The position numbers and the translations under genes are program-made. A model generated the notes under the pieces. The model was not told the DNA's origin. It made no database searches and saw only the letters and a program-made list of their open reading frames with translations. From an uncultured Methanomicrobiales archaeon (GTDB lineage: Archaea > Halobacteriota > Methanomicrobia > Methanomicrobiales > Methanospirillaceae): 64,000 bases of DNA. Where the stretch lies: contig CAIYHQ010000131.1 in NCBI GenBank assembly GCA_903926075.1, positions 1-64,000 on the forward strand, written 5' to 3'. Shown piece after piece: positions 46,531 through 55,689 of the stretch. The stretch's first letter is position 1; every line of letters begins with the position of its first letter.

Positions 46531-46540
46531 TTTATAAGTG
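46531..46540 (+). promoter_or_regulatory. TATA-box promoter of the fwdG-fwdF-hdrCBA-mvhD unit
   Basis: TTTATAAGTG preceded by an A-rich stretch (CAACAATTAC) sits in the 343-bp gap 46310-46652. Predicted start near 46557 gives a leader of about 90 bases. The rest of the gap shows no gene. Confidence 0.55.
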
Positions 46541-46652
46541 TAATAGGAAAACGCGCAGATTTTTGAAATACGGTTCAGAAGATTTAATTACATTCTCTTA
46601 CAACTTTTCCCTGATCGATTATGATATCGATAAATCTTGGTGCGTGAAAGTA

Positions 46653-46916
46653 ATGGCATTTGCAGTTCATGTCAACATGGAACGCTGTACCGGCTGTGGC
46701 AACTGTGTGGTAGCGTGCCCGGTTGATGCACTGGAACTCTTCACGATCGACCCGGTTACAAATGAAAAGATCTATGGGATTGAGGACGGAAAATCAGTTG
46801 TCCTTGACTTTAAGGCCGAACTTTGCGCCGGCTGCGGAGTATGCGTCGAGGCATGTCCCTATGATGTCATTAGACTGGCGTCTTATTCCGCAACGGTGAA
46901 GACAGCGGAAGTGTAG
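46653..46916 (+). CDS. FwdG-type 2[4Fe-4S] ferredoxin
   Basis: An 87-residue ferredoxin with two clusters: CTGCGNCVVACP and CAGCGVCVEACP. Between them is a longer linker (VTNEKIYGIEDGKSVVLDFKA) than in simple clostridial ferredoxins, resembling FwdG, the small iron-sulfur subunit of tungsten formylmethanofuran dehydrogenase. The frame is open upstream to 46563; the ATG at 46653 (or GTG at 46644) fits the family length. Next gene encodes the FwdF-like polyferredoxin, so the pair likely carries electrons between the Hdr complex and CO2-reducing formylmethanofuran dehydrogenase, whose catalytic subunits are not in the window. Confidence 0.8.
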   Translation: MAFAVHVNMERCTGCGNCVVACPVDALELFTIDPVTNEKIYGIEDGKSVVLDFKAELCAGCGVCVEACPYDVIRLASYSATVKTAEV

Positions 46917-46934
46917 TTATTTATTGAGGTTACT

Positions 46935-48095
46935 ATGGCGTTGTTTCCCAAGTTTTCTAAAAAGCGTGATGGCGTTAATGTCATCATGGAACAGCGGCTC
47001 CTTCAGCAGGTGAATAACCTCGTCCTGAACGCCGAGCTATGTACTGGCTGCGGTATCTGTGTCGAGGCATGCCCTGAGGAAGCAATCACCCGGGGACTTG
47101 TAGGAGCGATAGGAAGAGGAATTGTTGATTATGCAGAACCCGTAGATGTCGATGAACAAAAATGTTCATATTGTGGTGTCTGTGTAATCATGTGTCCCTT
47201 TAATGCTCTCGCTCTTAAGATTGATGGTGAGGAGCGGCTTCCGATTCGGGAGAAAGATGGATTTCCGGAATATGATATGGTAGCAGATATTGACGACGAA
47301 AAATGCGTACGTTGTAATATCTGTGAAGATGTCTGTCCGCGTGATGCGATAATCCGTGATGTGCCTGCGTTCGAAGGGGCAGAGACAAACGGTAAAGAAA
47401 GGCAGTTTGCAATAAAATCAAAGATAACTTTCAAAGTAGATGATGAGAAATGCACCAAGTGTGGTATCTGTGGTGCCATCTGTCCTGCAATCACTGTAAG
47501 AACCAAAGAATTTACAGCTGAGTCCGGAAAAGTCGAAGGTGAAGTTATCTGGGATGAAACCCGTTGTGATGCCTGTAAGGTCTGTGCCGAGGCCTGTCCT
47601 GAAGAGGCTATAACGGTTGAACGTGAAGTTATTTCAAAGATCCTGCCCGGTCAGGTCGATATTGATCAAAAATTGTGTTGCACCTGTACATGGTGTGAGC
47701 GTAACTGTCCGACTGAAGCAATAAAAATAGAAAAGATCTTTGATGGTGACATTAACTTCTACCCTGAAAAATGTCCGGGAGGATGTTCAACCTGTGTCGA
47801 GGTATGCCCATGCAATGCAATTTACCTGCCGTCTTCAAAACCAGCCCATGAAATGAAAGGCAAAATTGAAGACAGTATTGCAGTAAACAGGGATTTGTGT
47901 ATGCTCTGTGGGGCCTGTGTCAATGCTTGTCCGGGTGAAGATATAATTATAATGCAGCGGAAAAGCATCAGGATCACGGGTGACGAGACTGATCTCTTTA
48001 AGAAGATAAAGGGAAAACTTTTCGAAAAACGGACTTCCAAGGTTAAGGAAGACAAGACCGGCCAGGTGCAGATCAAGGTAATGGAGACTGTGTGA
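46935..48095 (+). CDS. fwdF: FwdF-type polyferredoxin with eight [4Fe-4S] sites
   Basis: A 386-residue polyferredoxin. I count eight cluster motifs of the C-x2-C-x2-C-x3-C-P type, for example CTGCGICVEACP, CSYCGVCVIMCP, CVRCNICEDVCP, CTKCGICGAICP, CDACKVCAEACP, CCTCTWCERNCP, the seventh as C-x3-C-x2-C (CPGGCSTCVEVCP), and CMLCGACVNACP. Eight clusters fit FwdF/FmdF of formylmethanofuran dehydrogenase; MvhB polyferredoxins have twelve. FwdF forms the iron-sulfur core that wires Fwd to Hdr in methanogen supercomplexes. Directly upstream of hdrC, nine bases between stop and start. Confidence 0.85.
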   Translation: MALFPKFSKKRDGVNVIMEQRLLQQVNNLVLNAELCTGCGICVEACPEEAITRGLVGAIGRGIVDYAEPVDVDEQKCSYCGVCVIMCPFNALALKIDGEERLPIREKDGFPEYDMVADIDDEKCVRCNICEDVCPRDAIIRDVPAFEGAETNGKERQFAIKSKITFKVDDEKCTKCGICGAICPAITVRTKEFTAESGKVEGEVIWDETRCDACKVCAEACPEEAITVEREVISKILPGQVDIDQKLCCTCTWCERNCPTEAIKIEKIFDGDINFYPEKCPGGCSTCVEVCPCNAIYLPSSKPAHEMKGKIEDSIAVNRDLCMLCGACVNACPGEDIIIMQRKSIRITGDETDLFKKIKGKLFEKRTSKVKEDKTGQVQIKVMETV

Positions 48096-48104
48096 GGAAC
48101 CAAT

Positions 48105-48686
48105 ATGGCGAAAGTAAAAGGTTACCCTGAAGCCCTTGAAAATAAACTGCGGGACCGCCGTTTTTATGGCGAAGATACGAATCCCGAGTTTACAAAGACT
48201 GTAAAAAAGATTTCAGACACTATTGCACACATGTGCTACCAGTGTGGGACCTGCACCGCATCATGTCCGTCAGCACCAAGGAGTTCGTATCGAATCCGTA
48301 AATTCATGCGGAGGGCAGTCCTTGGATTTGAAAATGAAGCCCTGACTGATCCGGACCTCTGGCTCTGTACGACCTGCTACAGCTGCACAGACCGTTGTCC
48401 ACGTGATATTGCCCCGACCGATGTTATCATGGCGATGAGAAATCTCGCCTTTAAGAGAGATATAATCCCAGTCAATTTCCTAAAGACGGTTCAGGCAATT
48501 TACACGACCGGTCACGGTGTGCCGAATAATGATGTAAACAGGACCGCCCGCAAGAAACTTGGAATGGCGGCAGATCCTCCGACTACGCACTCATATCCGG
48601 AATTTATACCCGGAATACAGAAAATTCTTGATTATTTCAAGTTAAAGGCAAATGCGGACCGGATAGTTAAAGAAAGAGAAGGGTGA
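48105..48686 (+). CDS. hdrC: CoB-CoM heterodisulfide reductase subunit C
   Basis: A 193-residue iron-sulfur subunit with two [4Fe-4S] motifs, CYQCGTCTASCP (C44, C47, C50, C54) and CTTCYSCTDRCP, and a helical C-terminus. HdrC passes electrons from HdrA to the active site in HdrB. This is the soluble HdrABC form rather than the membrane HdrDE form of methanosarcinas. Followed by hdrB after seven bases, in a tight operon. Confidence 0.96.
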   Translation: MAKVKGYPEALENKLRDRRFYGEDTNPEFTKTVKKISDTIAHMCYQCGTCTASCPSAPRSSYRIRKFMRRAVLGFENEALTDPDLWLCTTCYSCTDRCPRDIAPTDVIMAMRNLAFKRDIIPVNFLKTVQAIYTTGHGVPNNDVNRTARKKLGMAADPPTTHSYPEFIPGIQKILDYFKLKANADRIVKEREG

Positions 48687-48693
48687 GAACGGA

Positions 48694-49593
48694 ATGGAAT
48701 CATCACACCAATATGCATTTTATCTCGGTTGTATAGCTCCCAACCGTTATCCCGGCAGTGAGTCAGCCTCAATCCGGACCGCAAAGAAACTTGGAATTGA
48801 ACTTCTCCCTCTCAAAGGGGCAAGCTGTTGTCCGGCTCCCGGGGCTTTCGGTTCCATTGACCTCAATGTCTGGTATGCAATGGCAGCAAGAAACCTTGTC
48901 CTTGCTGAACAGATGGGCAAAGATATTGCACTCATCTGCAATGGCTGCTACAAATCAATCTGGGAAGTAAACCATAAACTGAAGAAAAATGCAGAACTTC
49001 GGAAAATGGTTAATGAAGTCTTAAAAGAGATCGATATGGAGTATAAGGGTACTATTGACGTATTCCACCTTGCCGAGCTCCTTTATGACCCTGAAATTTG
49101 TGGTCTTCAAAAGATAAAAGACTCGGTGACTACCCCGCTCAAGGGTGCAAAAATTGCAGTCCACTACGGCTGCCACCTTATGAAACCAAGAAAAGAGCGT
49201 CATTTCGGGACTACAGAGCACCCTTACTGGGTGGAAGAGATGGTCGCAGCACTAGGGGCTGAACCGGTTGAATACCGGAACAAGATGCAGTGCTGTGGTG
49301 CCGGAGGCGGTGTCCGTGGTTATGACATTGTCCATTCTCTGGATATCACGAATGAGAAGCTGATAAACATCATGGAAGTCAAGGCAGATGCAGTGACCGA
49401 CCTCTGTCCGTTCTGTCAGCTCCAGTTCGACCGTGGTCAGATTGAAATAGAAGAGAAGTTCGGAGTAAAATACAATCTTCCGGTTCTGCATTACTGTGAA
49501 CTTCTTGGGCTCGCACAGGGAATGACCCCTCAGGAACTTGCACTTGACCTTCACGGAATAAGTTGCGAACCTTTCCTTGAAAAGGTGCTTTAG
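48694..49593 (+). CDS. hdrB: CoB-CoM heterodisulfide reductase subunit B
   Basis: A 299-residue catalytic subunit. It has the two Cys-rich CCG domains: GASCCPAPGAFG (C45, C46) with CNGCYKS, and CCGAGGGVRG with the TDLCPFCQLQFD stretch. These Cys residues bind the two non-cubane [4Fe-4S] clusters that cleave the CoM-S-S-CoB disulfide. All expected Cys are ordinary TGC/TGT codons. Confidence 0.97.
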   Translation: MESSHQYAFYLGCIAPNRYPGSESASIRTAKKLGIELLPLKGASCCPAPGAFGSIDLNVWYAMAARNLVLAEQMGKDIALICNGCYKSIWEVNHKLKKNAELRKMVNEVLKEIDMEYKGTIDVFHLAELLYDPEICGLQKIKDSVTTPLKGAKIAVHYGCHLMKPRKERHFGTTEHPYWVEEMVAALGAEPVEYRNKMQCCGAGGGVRGYDIVHSLDITNEKLINIMEVKADAVTDLCPFCQLQFDRGQIEIEEKFGVKYNLPVLHYCELLGLAQGMTPQELALDLHGISCEPFLEKVL

Positions 49594-49604
49594 GAGTGGT
49601 GCGA

Positions 49605-51695
49605 ATGGCTGAAAAGAAAGTAACAAAGAAGGACGCAGCACAGAAGACGGCCAAGAAGGACGCAGGTATTGCCCCAAATATGGCAAAGGAAGAGAAGAAA
49701 CCTCGCATTGGTGTCTTTATCTGCCACTGTGGAACGAACATTGCAGGTTCAATGAGCATAACTGATGTTCAGGAATATGCAAAGACTCTGGGAGATGTTG
49801 CATTTGCTGACAATTACCAGTACATGTGCTCGACACCAGGTCAGAAAAAGATTGAAGATGCAATAAAGGAACACAACCTGACCGGAATTGTCGTTGCAGC
49901 GTGTTCTCCACGCCTTCACGAACCGACCTTCAGGACAGCAACAAAGGAAGGCGGTCTGAACCCGTTCAGGTTCGAAATGGCAAACATCCGTGAGCAGAAC
50001 TCATGGGTTCATATGCATGACAGTGAAGGTGCAACAAGCAAGGCAAAGGATGCAATCCGGATTGCCGTTGCAAAGGCTGCACTATTACAAGACCTGATTC
50101 CGAAGAGTGTCCCAGTTGAACCTACCGCGATGGTAGTTGGAGCCGGTGTTGCAGGAATGCAGGCAGCACTTGACCTTGCAGCAGCAGGAATCAAGACTTA
50201 CCTTATTGAGCAGGAGCCCTCAATCGGGGGAAGGATGTCACAACTCGATAAGACATTCCCGACACTCGACTGTTCACAATGTATCCTTACTCCAAAGATG
50301 GTGGATGTAGGAAGGAGTAAGAATATCGAGCTCATGACCTATTCCAATGTCGATTCTGTTGAAGGATACATCGGAAATTTTGATGTCACCATCAGGAAGA
50401 AGGCACGAGGAGTCCTCACACCAGATGAAGCGGAAGCACGTGGTTTTGTTGGAGGCGGGTGTAACGGGTGTGGCGACTGTGACGCAGTCTGCCCGGTTAT
50501 TAAGCCAAATAACTTTGAAGTCGGGATGAAACCGAGAAAAGCAATTTACATTAACCACCCTCAGGTTGTCCCTCTCATTTACACGATTGACTTTGAAAGT
50601 TGCGTGAAATGTGGTCTTTGTGTTACTGCATGTGGTGACAAGAAGGCAATTGACCTTGAGATGCAGGACGAACTTATCAAGGTTAAAGTTGGAACTGCAA
50701 TCCTCGCAACAGGTTATGACATCTTCCCAATTGAAAAGAAAGAAGAGTGGGGTTACAAAAAGTATGAGAATGTTATCTCGAGCCTTGAGTTTGAGAGACT
50801 TATCTGTGCTTCAGGACCGACTGGTGGACATCTTGTCCGCCCAAGTGACGGTGTAACACCAAAGAAAATTGCATTCCTGCTTTGTGCAGGTTCCCGTGAC
50901 AATACCGGTGTAGGAAAGCCCTATTGTTCCAGGTTCTGCTGCATGTATTCACTCAAACATGCCCACCAGATAATCGAGAAGATCCCTGGTGCACAGCCTT
51001 ATCTCTTCTACATGGATATCAGGTCATTCGGTAAGATGTACGAGGAGTTCTATTACAGGATCCAGGATGAAGGTGCAAAATTCATCAGGGGCAGAGTTGC
51101 AAATATCCTTGAAGACCCTGAAACAAAGAACCTCAAAGTCTATGCAGATGACACACTGCTTGACAGACCGATGGAACTTGAGGTCGACCTTGTAGTCCTT
51201 GCATCGGCTGTTGAACCCGCAGCAGACACAAACAGGACAAGGAAACTCTTTGGAGTATCCTGTTCCATGGACGGATGGCTTCTTGAGGCCCACCCGAAAC
51301 TGAATCCCTGTGGAACAACAACTGCCGGGGTTTTCCTCGCAGGTGTTTGTCAGGGGCCCAAAGATATCCCTGATACAGTCGCTTCTGCAGAAGGAGCAGC
51401 ATCAGCAGCAAGTATTCCCATCCATATGGGTGAGGTTGAACTTGAGCCGTATTTCGCCATGTGCATTGAAGATAAATGTGCAGGTTGTGGAATGTGCGTT
51501 AAACTTTGTCCATATAGTGCTCTCGACCTTATTGAAAAAGACGGACGTACGGTCATGCAGGTAACTGAAGCAAAATGTAAAGGCTGCGGTACTTGCGGAG
51601 GGTTCTGTCCGGGTGGTGCAATCTGGATGCAGCACTTTACAACACCTCAGATAGTTGCGCAAATTGATGCATTCCTTGTCGGGGGTGAACAGTAA
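49605..51695 (+). CDS. hdrA: CoB-CoM heterodisulfide reductase subunit A (electron-bifurcating flavoprotein)
   Basis: The FAD-containing subunit that bifurcates electrons between the heterodisulfide and ferredoxin. It has an N-terminal FICHCGTNIAG Cys region, a FAD Rossmann motif VVGAGVAGMQAALDLAAAG, the Cys-containing CSQCILTPKMVDVG, and ferredoxin inserts CNGCGDCDAVCP and CVKCGLCVTACG. A C-terminal pair follows: CAGCGMCVKLCP and CKGCGTCGGFCP. ATG 49605 follows GGAGTGGT. The first 27 residues are a Lys/Ala-rich extension before the usual start; an internal ATG at 49680 has no ribosome site. Ends one base into mvhD (TAATG). Confidence 0.96.
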   Translation: MAEKKVTKKDAAQKTAKKDAGIAPNMAKEEKKPRIGVFICHCGTNIAGSMSITDVQEYAKTLGDVAFADNYQYMCSTPGQKKIEDAIKEHNLTGIVVAACSPRLHEPTFRTATKEGGLNPFRFEMANIREQNSWVHMHDSEGATSKAKDAIRIAVAKAALLQDLIPKSVPVEPTAMVVGAGVAGMQAALDLAAAGIKTYLIEQEPSIGGRMSQLDKTFPTLDCSQCILTPKMVDVGRSKNIELMTYSNVDSVEGYIGNFDVTIRKKARGVLTPDEAEARGFVGGGCNGCGDCDAVCPVIKPNNFEVGMKPRKAIYINHPQVVPLIYTIDFESCVKCGLCVTACGDKKAIDLEMQDELIKVKVGTAILATGYDIFPIEKKEEWGYKKYENVISSLEFERLICASGPTGGHLVRPSDGVTPKKIAFLLCAGSRDNTGVGKPYCSRFCCMYSLKHAHQIIEKIPGAQPYLFYMDIRSFGKMYEEFYYRIQDEGAKFIRGRVANILEDPETKNLKVYADDTLLDRPMELEVDLVVLASAVEPAADTNRTRKLFGVSCSMDGWLLEAHPKLNPCGTTTAGVFLAGVCQGPKDIPDTVASAEGAASAASIPIHMGEVELEPYFAMCIEDKCAGCGMCVKLCPYSALDLIEKDGRTVMQVTEAKCKGCGTCGGFCPGGAIWMQHFTTPQIVAQIDAFLVGGEQ

Positions 51696-52123
51696 TGTCT
51701 GATGAATGGAAACCAAAAATTCTCGGAATGGTCTGTAACTGGTGTTCCTATGCGGGAGCAGACCTTGCAGGAAGTGCAAGGACACAGTACCCCCCTGATA
51801 TCAGGATTGTCAGGGTCATGTGTACTGGCCGTTTAGATATGCTCTTCGTCCTCAAAGCTTTTGCGGATGGAGCGGACGGAGTACTCGTTTCAGGCTGTCA
51901 CTTTGGTGACTGCCATTACCTGGAGGGTAACTACAAAGCTGCCAAGCGTATGTTCATGGTCAAGAGTCTTCTGAAGAATATCGGCCTTGAGGACAAGCGT
52001 TTCAGAATGACCTTTGTATCCGCTTCAGAAGGAGTCAAATGGGCAAAAGTCGTTGAAGACGTAGTTAATGTAGTAAAGTCATACGGCCCCAATCCAATAG
52101 CAGGATTTGCTGCAAACAAATAG
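51695..52123 (+). CDS. mvhD: MvhD, [2Fe-2S] electron-transfer subunit linking hydrogenase/formate dehydrogenase to Hdr
   Basis: A 142-residue protein beginning with MVCNWCSYAGADLAG (C14, C17) and containing VMCTGRLD and SGCHFGDCHY, the Cys set of MvhD. In methanogens MvhD docks on HdrA and receives electrons from the F420-non-reducing hydrogenase MvhAG, or from formate dehydrogenase in Methanomicrobiales. No mvhAG or fdhAB lies in this window. Last gene of the unit. Confidence 0.95.
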   Translation: MSDEWKPKILGMVCNWCSYAGADLAGSARTQYPPDIRIVRVMCTGRLDMLFVLKAFADGADGVLVSGCHFGDCHYLEGNYKAAKRMFMVKSLLKNIGLEDKRFRMTFVSASEGVKWAKVVEDVVNVVKSYGPNPIAGFAANK

Positions 52124-52222
52124 ATATAAATCCGGAAAAATTGATTTGAACTCCAAAAATGCCGGAGCGCACATCATATTCCCATTTTTCCATATCATTT
52201 AACGTATAAATTATTACACAGG

Positions 52223-52233
52223 TTTTTTTTTTT
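52223..52233 (+). terminator. U-rich terminator after mvhD
   Basis: Eleven consecutive T residues about 100 bases after the mvhD stop; archaeal intrinsic terminators are U-tracts of this kind without a required hairpin. Marks the end of the hdr unit before the mcr promoter. Confidence 0.6.
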
Positions 52234-52310
52234 CATACCTAATTTGGTTGGAAAATACATTTCGTTTTAATATTTGAATATTCCCTCTCATTTCCCAATT
52301 ATTTTGAATT

Positions 52311-52344
52311 CTTTATAAAAATCAATAATAAAAGCTTTTATAAG
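52311..52344 (+). promoter_or_regulatory. mcr promoter region (two TATA-like boxes)
   Basis: CTTTATAAAA at 52311-52320 and CTTTTATAAG at 52335-52344 are both good archaeal TATA boxes. The second predicts a start near 52366, the first near 52340. Two starts could serve this highly expressed operon. The leader to mcrB is roughly 110-140 bases. Confidence 0.55.
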
Positions 52345-52365
52345 ACTAAACTTAGAGTACCCATT

Positions 52366-52381
52366 GTCCCAATCAGGGGAC
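52366..52381 (+). promoter_or_regulatory. Stem-loop at the start of the mcr leader
   Basis: GTCCC at 52366-52370 pairs with GGGAC at 52377-52381 around a six-base loop. It lies exactly at the transcription start predicted from the downstream TATA box, so it would cap the 5' end of the mRNA. A tandem ACAGTGA repeat (52425-52438) occurs further along the leader. Confidence 0.4.
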
Positions 52382-52477
52382 GTAGAGTGACTATCAGCGA
52401 CCTTCAATGTACGAAGAAAGCCAGACAGTGAACAGTGAAGAAACAGTACGCGGATAACGCACTAAAAGAGGAATACT

Positions 52478-53791
52478 ATGGCGAAATATACTGACACTAT
52501 TGACCTCTATGATGATGAGGGAAAACAGCTCAAAAGCGGCGTCTCACTTGAAAAGATTAGCCCGCTTGTGAACAAGAATGTTTTGAAGCTTATTGACCTC
52601 ACAAAGAGGACCGTTGCCGTCAATCTTGGTGGCATCGATGAAGCATTGAAGACCGGAAAAGTAGGTGGAAAGGCAAACCAGGTACTTGGCCGTAATGTTG
52701 CAACGAGCTGTGTTAAAGATGTTGACATAATCAGTGCAAAGATTAAGGATATGATCCAGGTCACTGAAGGCGACGACACCAAAATCACAAAAGTTGCAGG
52801 TGGCAAGATGCTTCTTATTGAGGTTCCAACTGCACGAATGAATGCAGCAGCAACCTACGATGTATCAAGCACCTCCGTTGCAGCGGCAACAACCTATGCA
52901 CTGGTTGACCAGTACAAGGTCGGCATGTTTGACGCGGCTATGGTTAAGGCAGCCGTGTGGGGTACATACCCCCAGACGATGGACATGCAGGGAGGAAACG
53001 TCGTTTCTATCCTTTCAATCCCACAGAATAATGAAGGTCTCGGTTATGCACTCCGTAACATCCCTGCAAACCACGCAGTGATGATGACCCACAGGAATGC
53101 AATGCAGGGTGCAGCACTCGCAGCAACCTTTGAGCAGGCCGGAGAATTTGAGATGGGTATGGCCATCGGCCCGTTCGAGCGTGCACAGCTCCTTCTATAC
53201 GCATACCAGGGACTTAATGCAAACAATATGGTCTATGACCTCGTAAAAGCAAACGGCAAGACCGGAACAATCGGTTCTGTTGTACAGAGCCTTGTAGAGC
53301 GTGCAATTGAAGACAAAGTCATTACTCCCGGAAAGAAAGGAAAGAGTGGCTTTATCTTCTATGACACAAAAGACCCAATGCTCTGGAATGCATATGCAGC
53401 GGCCGGTACAATGGCCGCAACCATGGTGAACTGTGGTGCAGGTAGGTTTGCACAGGCAGTATCATCAACACTTCTGTACTTTAACGATCTGCTCGAGCAT
53501 GAGACCGGACTCCCAGGCTGTGACTACGGCCGTGTAATGGGTGTAGCCGTTGGATTCTCGTTCTTCAGCCACTCGATTTATGGTGGCGGTGGACCAGGTG
53601 TCTTCAATGGTAACCACGTTGTTACACGTCACGCAGCCGGTGTCGGTATCCCCTGTATCGTAGCTGCCTGTGCACTTGATGCAGGTACCCAGATGTTCAG
53701 TCCTGAAGGAACCTCAAAGATCTACCAGGACACATTCGGACAGATTGACGAGTTTGCCCACCCGATACAGGCAATTGCAAAGGCGGTATAA
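52478..53791 (+). CDS. mcrB: Methyl-coenzyme M reductase beta subunit
   Basis: A 437-residue subunit of the nickel F430 enzyme that makes methane from methyl-CoM and CoB. It has the typical N-terminus ([19 protein letters not shown]), the long alanine-rich core, and the [19 protein letters not shown] stretch near the active site. Start supported by an AGAGG site at 52466-52471. First gene of mcrBDCGA. Confidence 0.98.
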   Translation: MAKYTDTIDLYDDEGKQLKSGVSLEKISPLVNKNVLKLIDLTKRTVAVNLGGIDEALKTGKVGGKANQVLGRNVATSCVKDVDIISAKIKDMIQVTEGDDTKITKVAGGKMLLIEVPTARMNAAATYDVSSTSVAAATTYALVDQYKVGMFDAAMVKAAVWGTYPQTMDMQGGNVVSILSIPQNNEGLGYALRNIPANHAVMMTHRNAMQGAALAATFEQAGEFEMGMAIGPFERAQLLLYAYQGLNANNMVYDLVKANGKTGTIGSVVQSLVERAIEDKVITPGKKGKSGFIFYDTKDPMLWNAYAAAGTMAATMVNCGAGRFAQAVSSTLLYFNDLLEHETGLPGCDYGRVMGVAVGFSFFSHSIYGGGGPGVFNGNHVVTRHAAGVGIPCIVAACALDAGTQMFSPEGTSKIYQDTFGQIDEFAHPIQAIAKAV

Positions 53792-53806
53792 GCCTTTCTG
53801 ATTTGA

Positions 53807-54274
53807 ATGACTGAAGCCATATATCCTCAGTGCAGGATTGTCACCGAACGTCTCCTTGACCCGGAAACAACAGAAAAGATACTTAATCTTATTGTTGAGA
53901 CCGGCGGGGTGAGGAGAATGGTCCTTAATGGTCCGCGGCTCCCTGCAATAGTGCCCTATGGGCCTGCCAGGGGGACCGAAAACCCTCACACCCTCAGAAG
54001 GCAGATACATATCGGTGAACAGGAGATACAGCTAGAGGTACATGTAGGGACAATCCTCCTTGAACTTACTTCTGCTGACGTAATACCTGCACTTAAAACC
54101 GCTTCTGACAAAGTATTTACGAATTTTACTTACCGTATCCAGGAAGGAAAATACATAAAGACTGATCCATCTCTCGTTGATTATGCAAAATTCGGACCAG
54201 ATTTTGATAAAGACCTTTTAGGCCTTTGTGATCCGAAAAGCAAGCAGGGTCCGATAATTATTCAAGGTACCTAA
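53807..54274 (+). CDS. mcrD: Methyl-coenzyme M reductase operon protein D
   Basis: A 155-residue protein present in all mcr operons. It contains YPQCRIVTERLLDPETTEKI and GPRLPAIVPYGPARGTENPH, matching McrD. McrD is not part of the active enzyme; it is thought to assist assembly or F430 loading of apo-MCR. Starts 15 bases after mcrB and is followed at once by mcrC. Confidence 0.95.
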   Translation: MTEAIYPQCRIVTERLLDPETTEKILNLIVETGGVRRMVLNGPRLPAIVPYGPARGTENPHTLRRQIHIGEQEIQLEVHVGTILLELTSADVIPALKTASDKVFTNFTYRIQEGKYIKTDPSLVDYAKFGPDFDKDLLGLCDPKSKQGPIIIQGT

Positions 54275-54275
54275 A

Positions 54276-54911
54276 ATGCCGATGGGACGTGTGACACAGG
54301 TCGTGGACTGCCGCGAGGCAATGGGGATGGGAAAAGGCGGAGGTATTGCCCAGAGAGGGACAATATCCGAATGCCGGTACCCGGATGTCATCATCGTAGG
54401 CATGTCACCAGGCAGACGCCATGTGACAAAGCCGGTCTGTGATATCACGTCAGGACTGAGGCAACAGGGCATTGAATACAGCATCAGCACACTAATTCTC
54501 AACGCAGGAAGCGGAGTACCGCCAGACGCACCAAATATCGGCGGAGGTGTGCTTGGTGCATACTTTGGACTCACAGAGAAGGAAGTCAGACAGATAGAGC
54601 GACATAAACTTGCGATCCTTCACCATGGAAACGTGCGTTCCCATGTGGTGCATAAGATCCGGTTCATCCTTGCAGCATGCAATATTAATGCAGTAGTCGT
54701 TTCGCAGGCCCCCATAGATTATGAGGACCTTGCAAAAATAGGCGTGAAAACTGCAATAGTCATGCCACAAGTGGACAAAATAGTGACACAAGGCACAGTG
54801 ATGGCGATTGTAAGCGGCGTAACACGAGGTCAGACCCCGACAAGGGAGAAGATGGCCGAGGTTATTCACGCGGTGATGAAACTTTTAAAGTCGCAGAAAT
54901 TTAAGGAGTGA
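54276..54911 (+). CDS. mcrC: Methyl-coenzyme M reductase operon protein C
   Basis: A 211-residue protein with MPMGRVTQVVDCREAMGMGK, the LNAGSGVPPDAPNIGGG stretch and ILHHGNVRSHVVHKIR, conserved in McrC. McrC belongs to the ATP-dependent complex that reductively activates Ni(I)-MCR. A single base separates it from the mcrD stop. Confidence 0.96.
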   Translation: MPMGRVTQVVDCREAMGMGKGGGIAQRGTISECRYPDVIIVGMSPGRRHVTKPVCDITSGLRQQGIEYSISTLILNAGSGVPPDAPNIGGGVLGAYFGLTEKEVRQIERHKLAILHHGNVRSHVVHKIRFILAACNINAVVVSQAPIDYEDLAKIGVKTAIVMPQVDKIVTQGTVMAIVSGVTRGQTPTREKMAEVIHAVMKLLKSQKFKE

Positions 54912-54919
54912 ACTGAACA

Positions 54920-55684
54920 ATGGCATACAAACCACAATATGGGCCCGGAACATCCATCGTCGCCGAGAACAGGCGAAAGTACATGGACCCGAGCCATAAG
55001 CTCGAAAAGATTCGTGACGTTACGGATGAAGACATAGTTCTCATCCTTGGACACCGTGCACCCGGTTCCGCATATCCAAGTGCTCACCCGCCACTATCGG
55101 AACAGCAGGAACCAAAGTGCCCGATACGCAAACTTGTAGAACCAACTGAAGGTGCCAAGCACGGTGACCGTGTAAGGTATATACAGTTTACAGACTCGAT
55201 GTATTTCGCACCGGGTCAACCATATCTTAGAAGTTATGCAGAATCATACCGATACCGTGGAATAGACCCAGGTACACTTTCAGGCCGTCAGATTGTAGAA
55301 TGCCGTGAGAGAGACCTCGAAAAATACTCCGTGGAACTCGTCGGCACTGAACTCTTTGACCCGGCCCGTACAGGTGTCCGTGGTGCAACTGTGCATGGAC
55401 ACTCACTTCGTCTTGCAGAAGACGGGATGATGTTCGACATGCTCCAGAGGTGCCTGCTTGACAAGAAAACCGGTATGGTCAATTATGTAAAGAACCAGAT
55501 TGGAGAGCCGCTCGACCGTGTGGTTAAAGTCGGTAAGCCAATGGACGAGAAGTGGCTTAAGGCACACACAACAATCTTCCACTCACTTGGCGGTGTAGCA
55601 TTCCGCGATGATGAGGAATATATTGAATATGTACAGCGGATCCACTCGCTCCGTACTAAATACGGATTCATGCCAATGGAGTGA
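54920..55684 (+). CDS. mcrG: Methyl-coenzyme M reductase gamma subunit
   Basis: A 254-residue subunit with the typical opening ([20 protein letters not shown]), [18 protein letters not shown] and [20 protein letters not shown], as in McrG; the last surrounds residues near F430. The stop TGA overlaps the ribosome site of mcrA (GGAGTG). Confidence 0.98.
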   Translation: MAYKPQYGPGTSIVAENRRKYMDPSHKLEKIRDVTDEDIVLILGHRAPGSAYPSAHPPLSEQQEPKCPIRKLVEPTEGAKHGDRVRYIQFTDSMYFAPGQPYLRSYAESYRYRGIDPGTLSGRQIVECRERDLEKYSVELVGTELFDPARTGVRGATVHGHSLRLAEDGMMFDMLQRCLLDKKTGMVNYVKNQIGEPLDRVVKVGKPMDEKWLKAHTTIFHSLGGVAFRDDEEYIEYVQRIHSLRTKYGFMPME

Positions 55685-55689
55685 AAAAA

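Noticed and set aside
46935-48095. MvhB polyferredoxin
   Set aside because: MvhB has twelve clusters in six tandem ferredoxin units. Only eight cluster motifs are present and spacing is irregular, which fits FwdF.
51695-52123. Selenocysteine in MvhD or HdrA
   Set aside because: Some methanogens use selenocysteine in Hdr/Mvh proteins, but here the key positions are plain Cys codons and there is no in-frame TGA.
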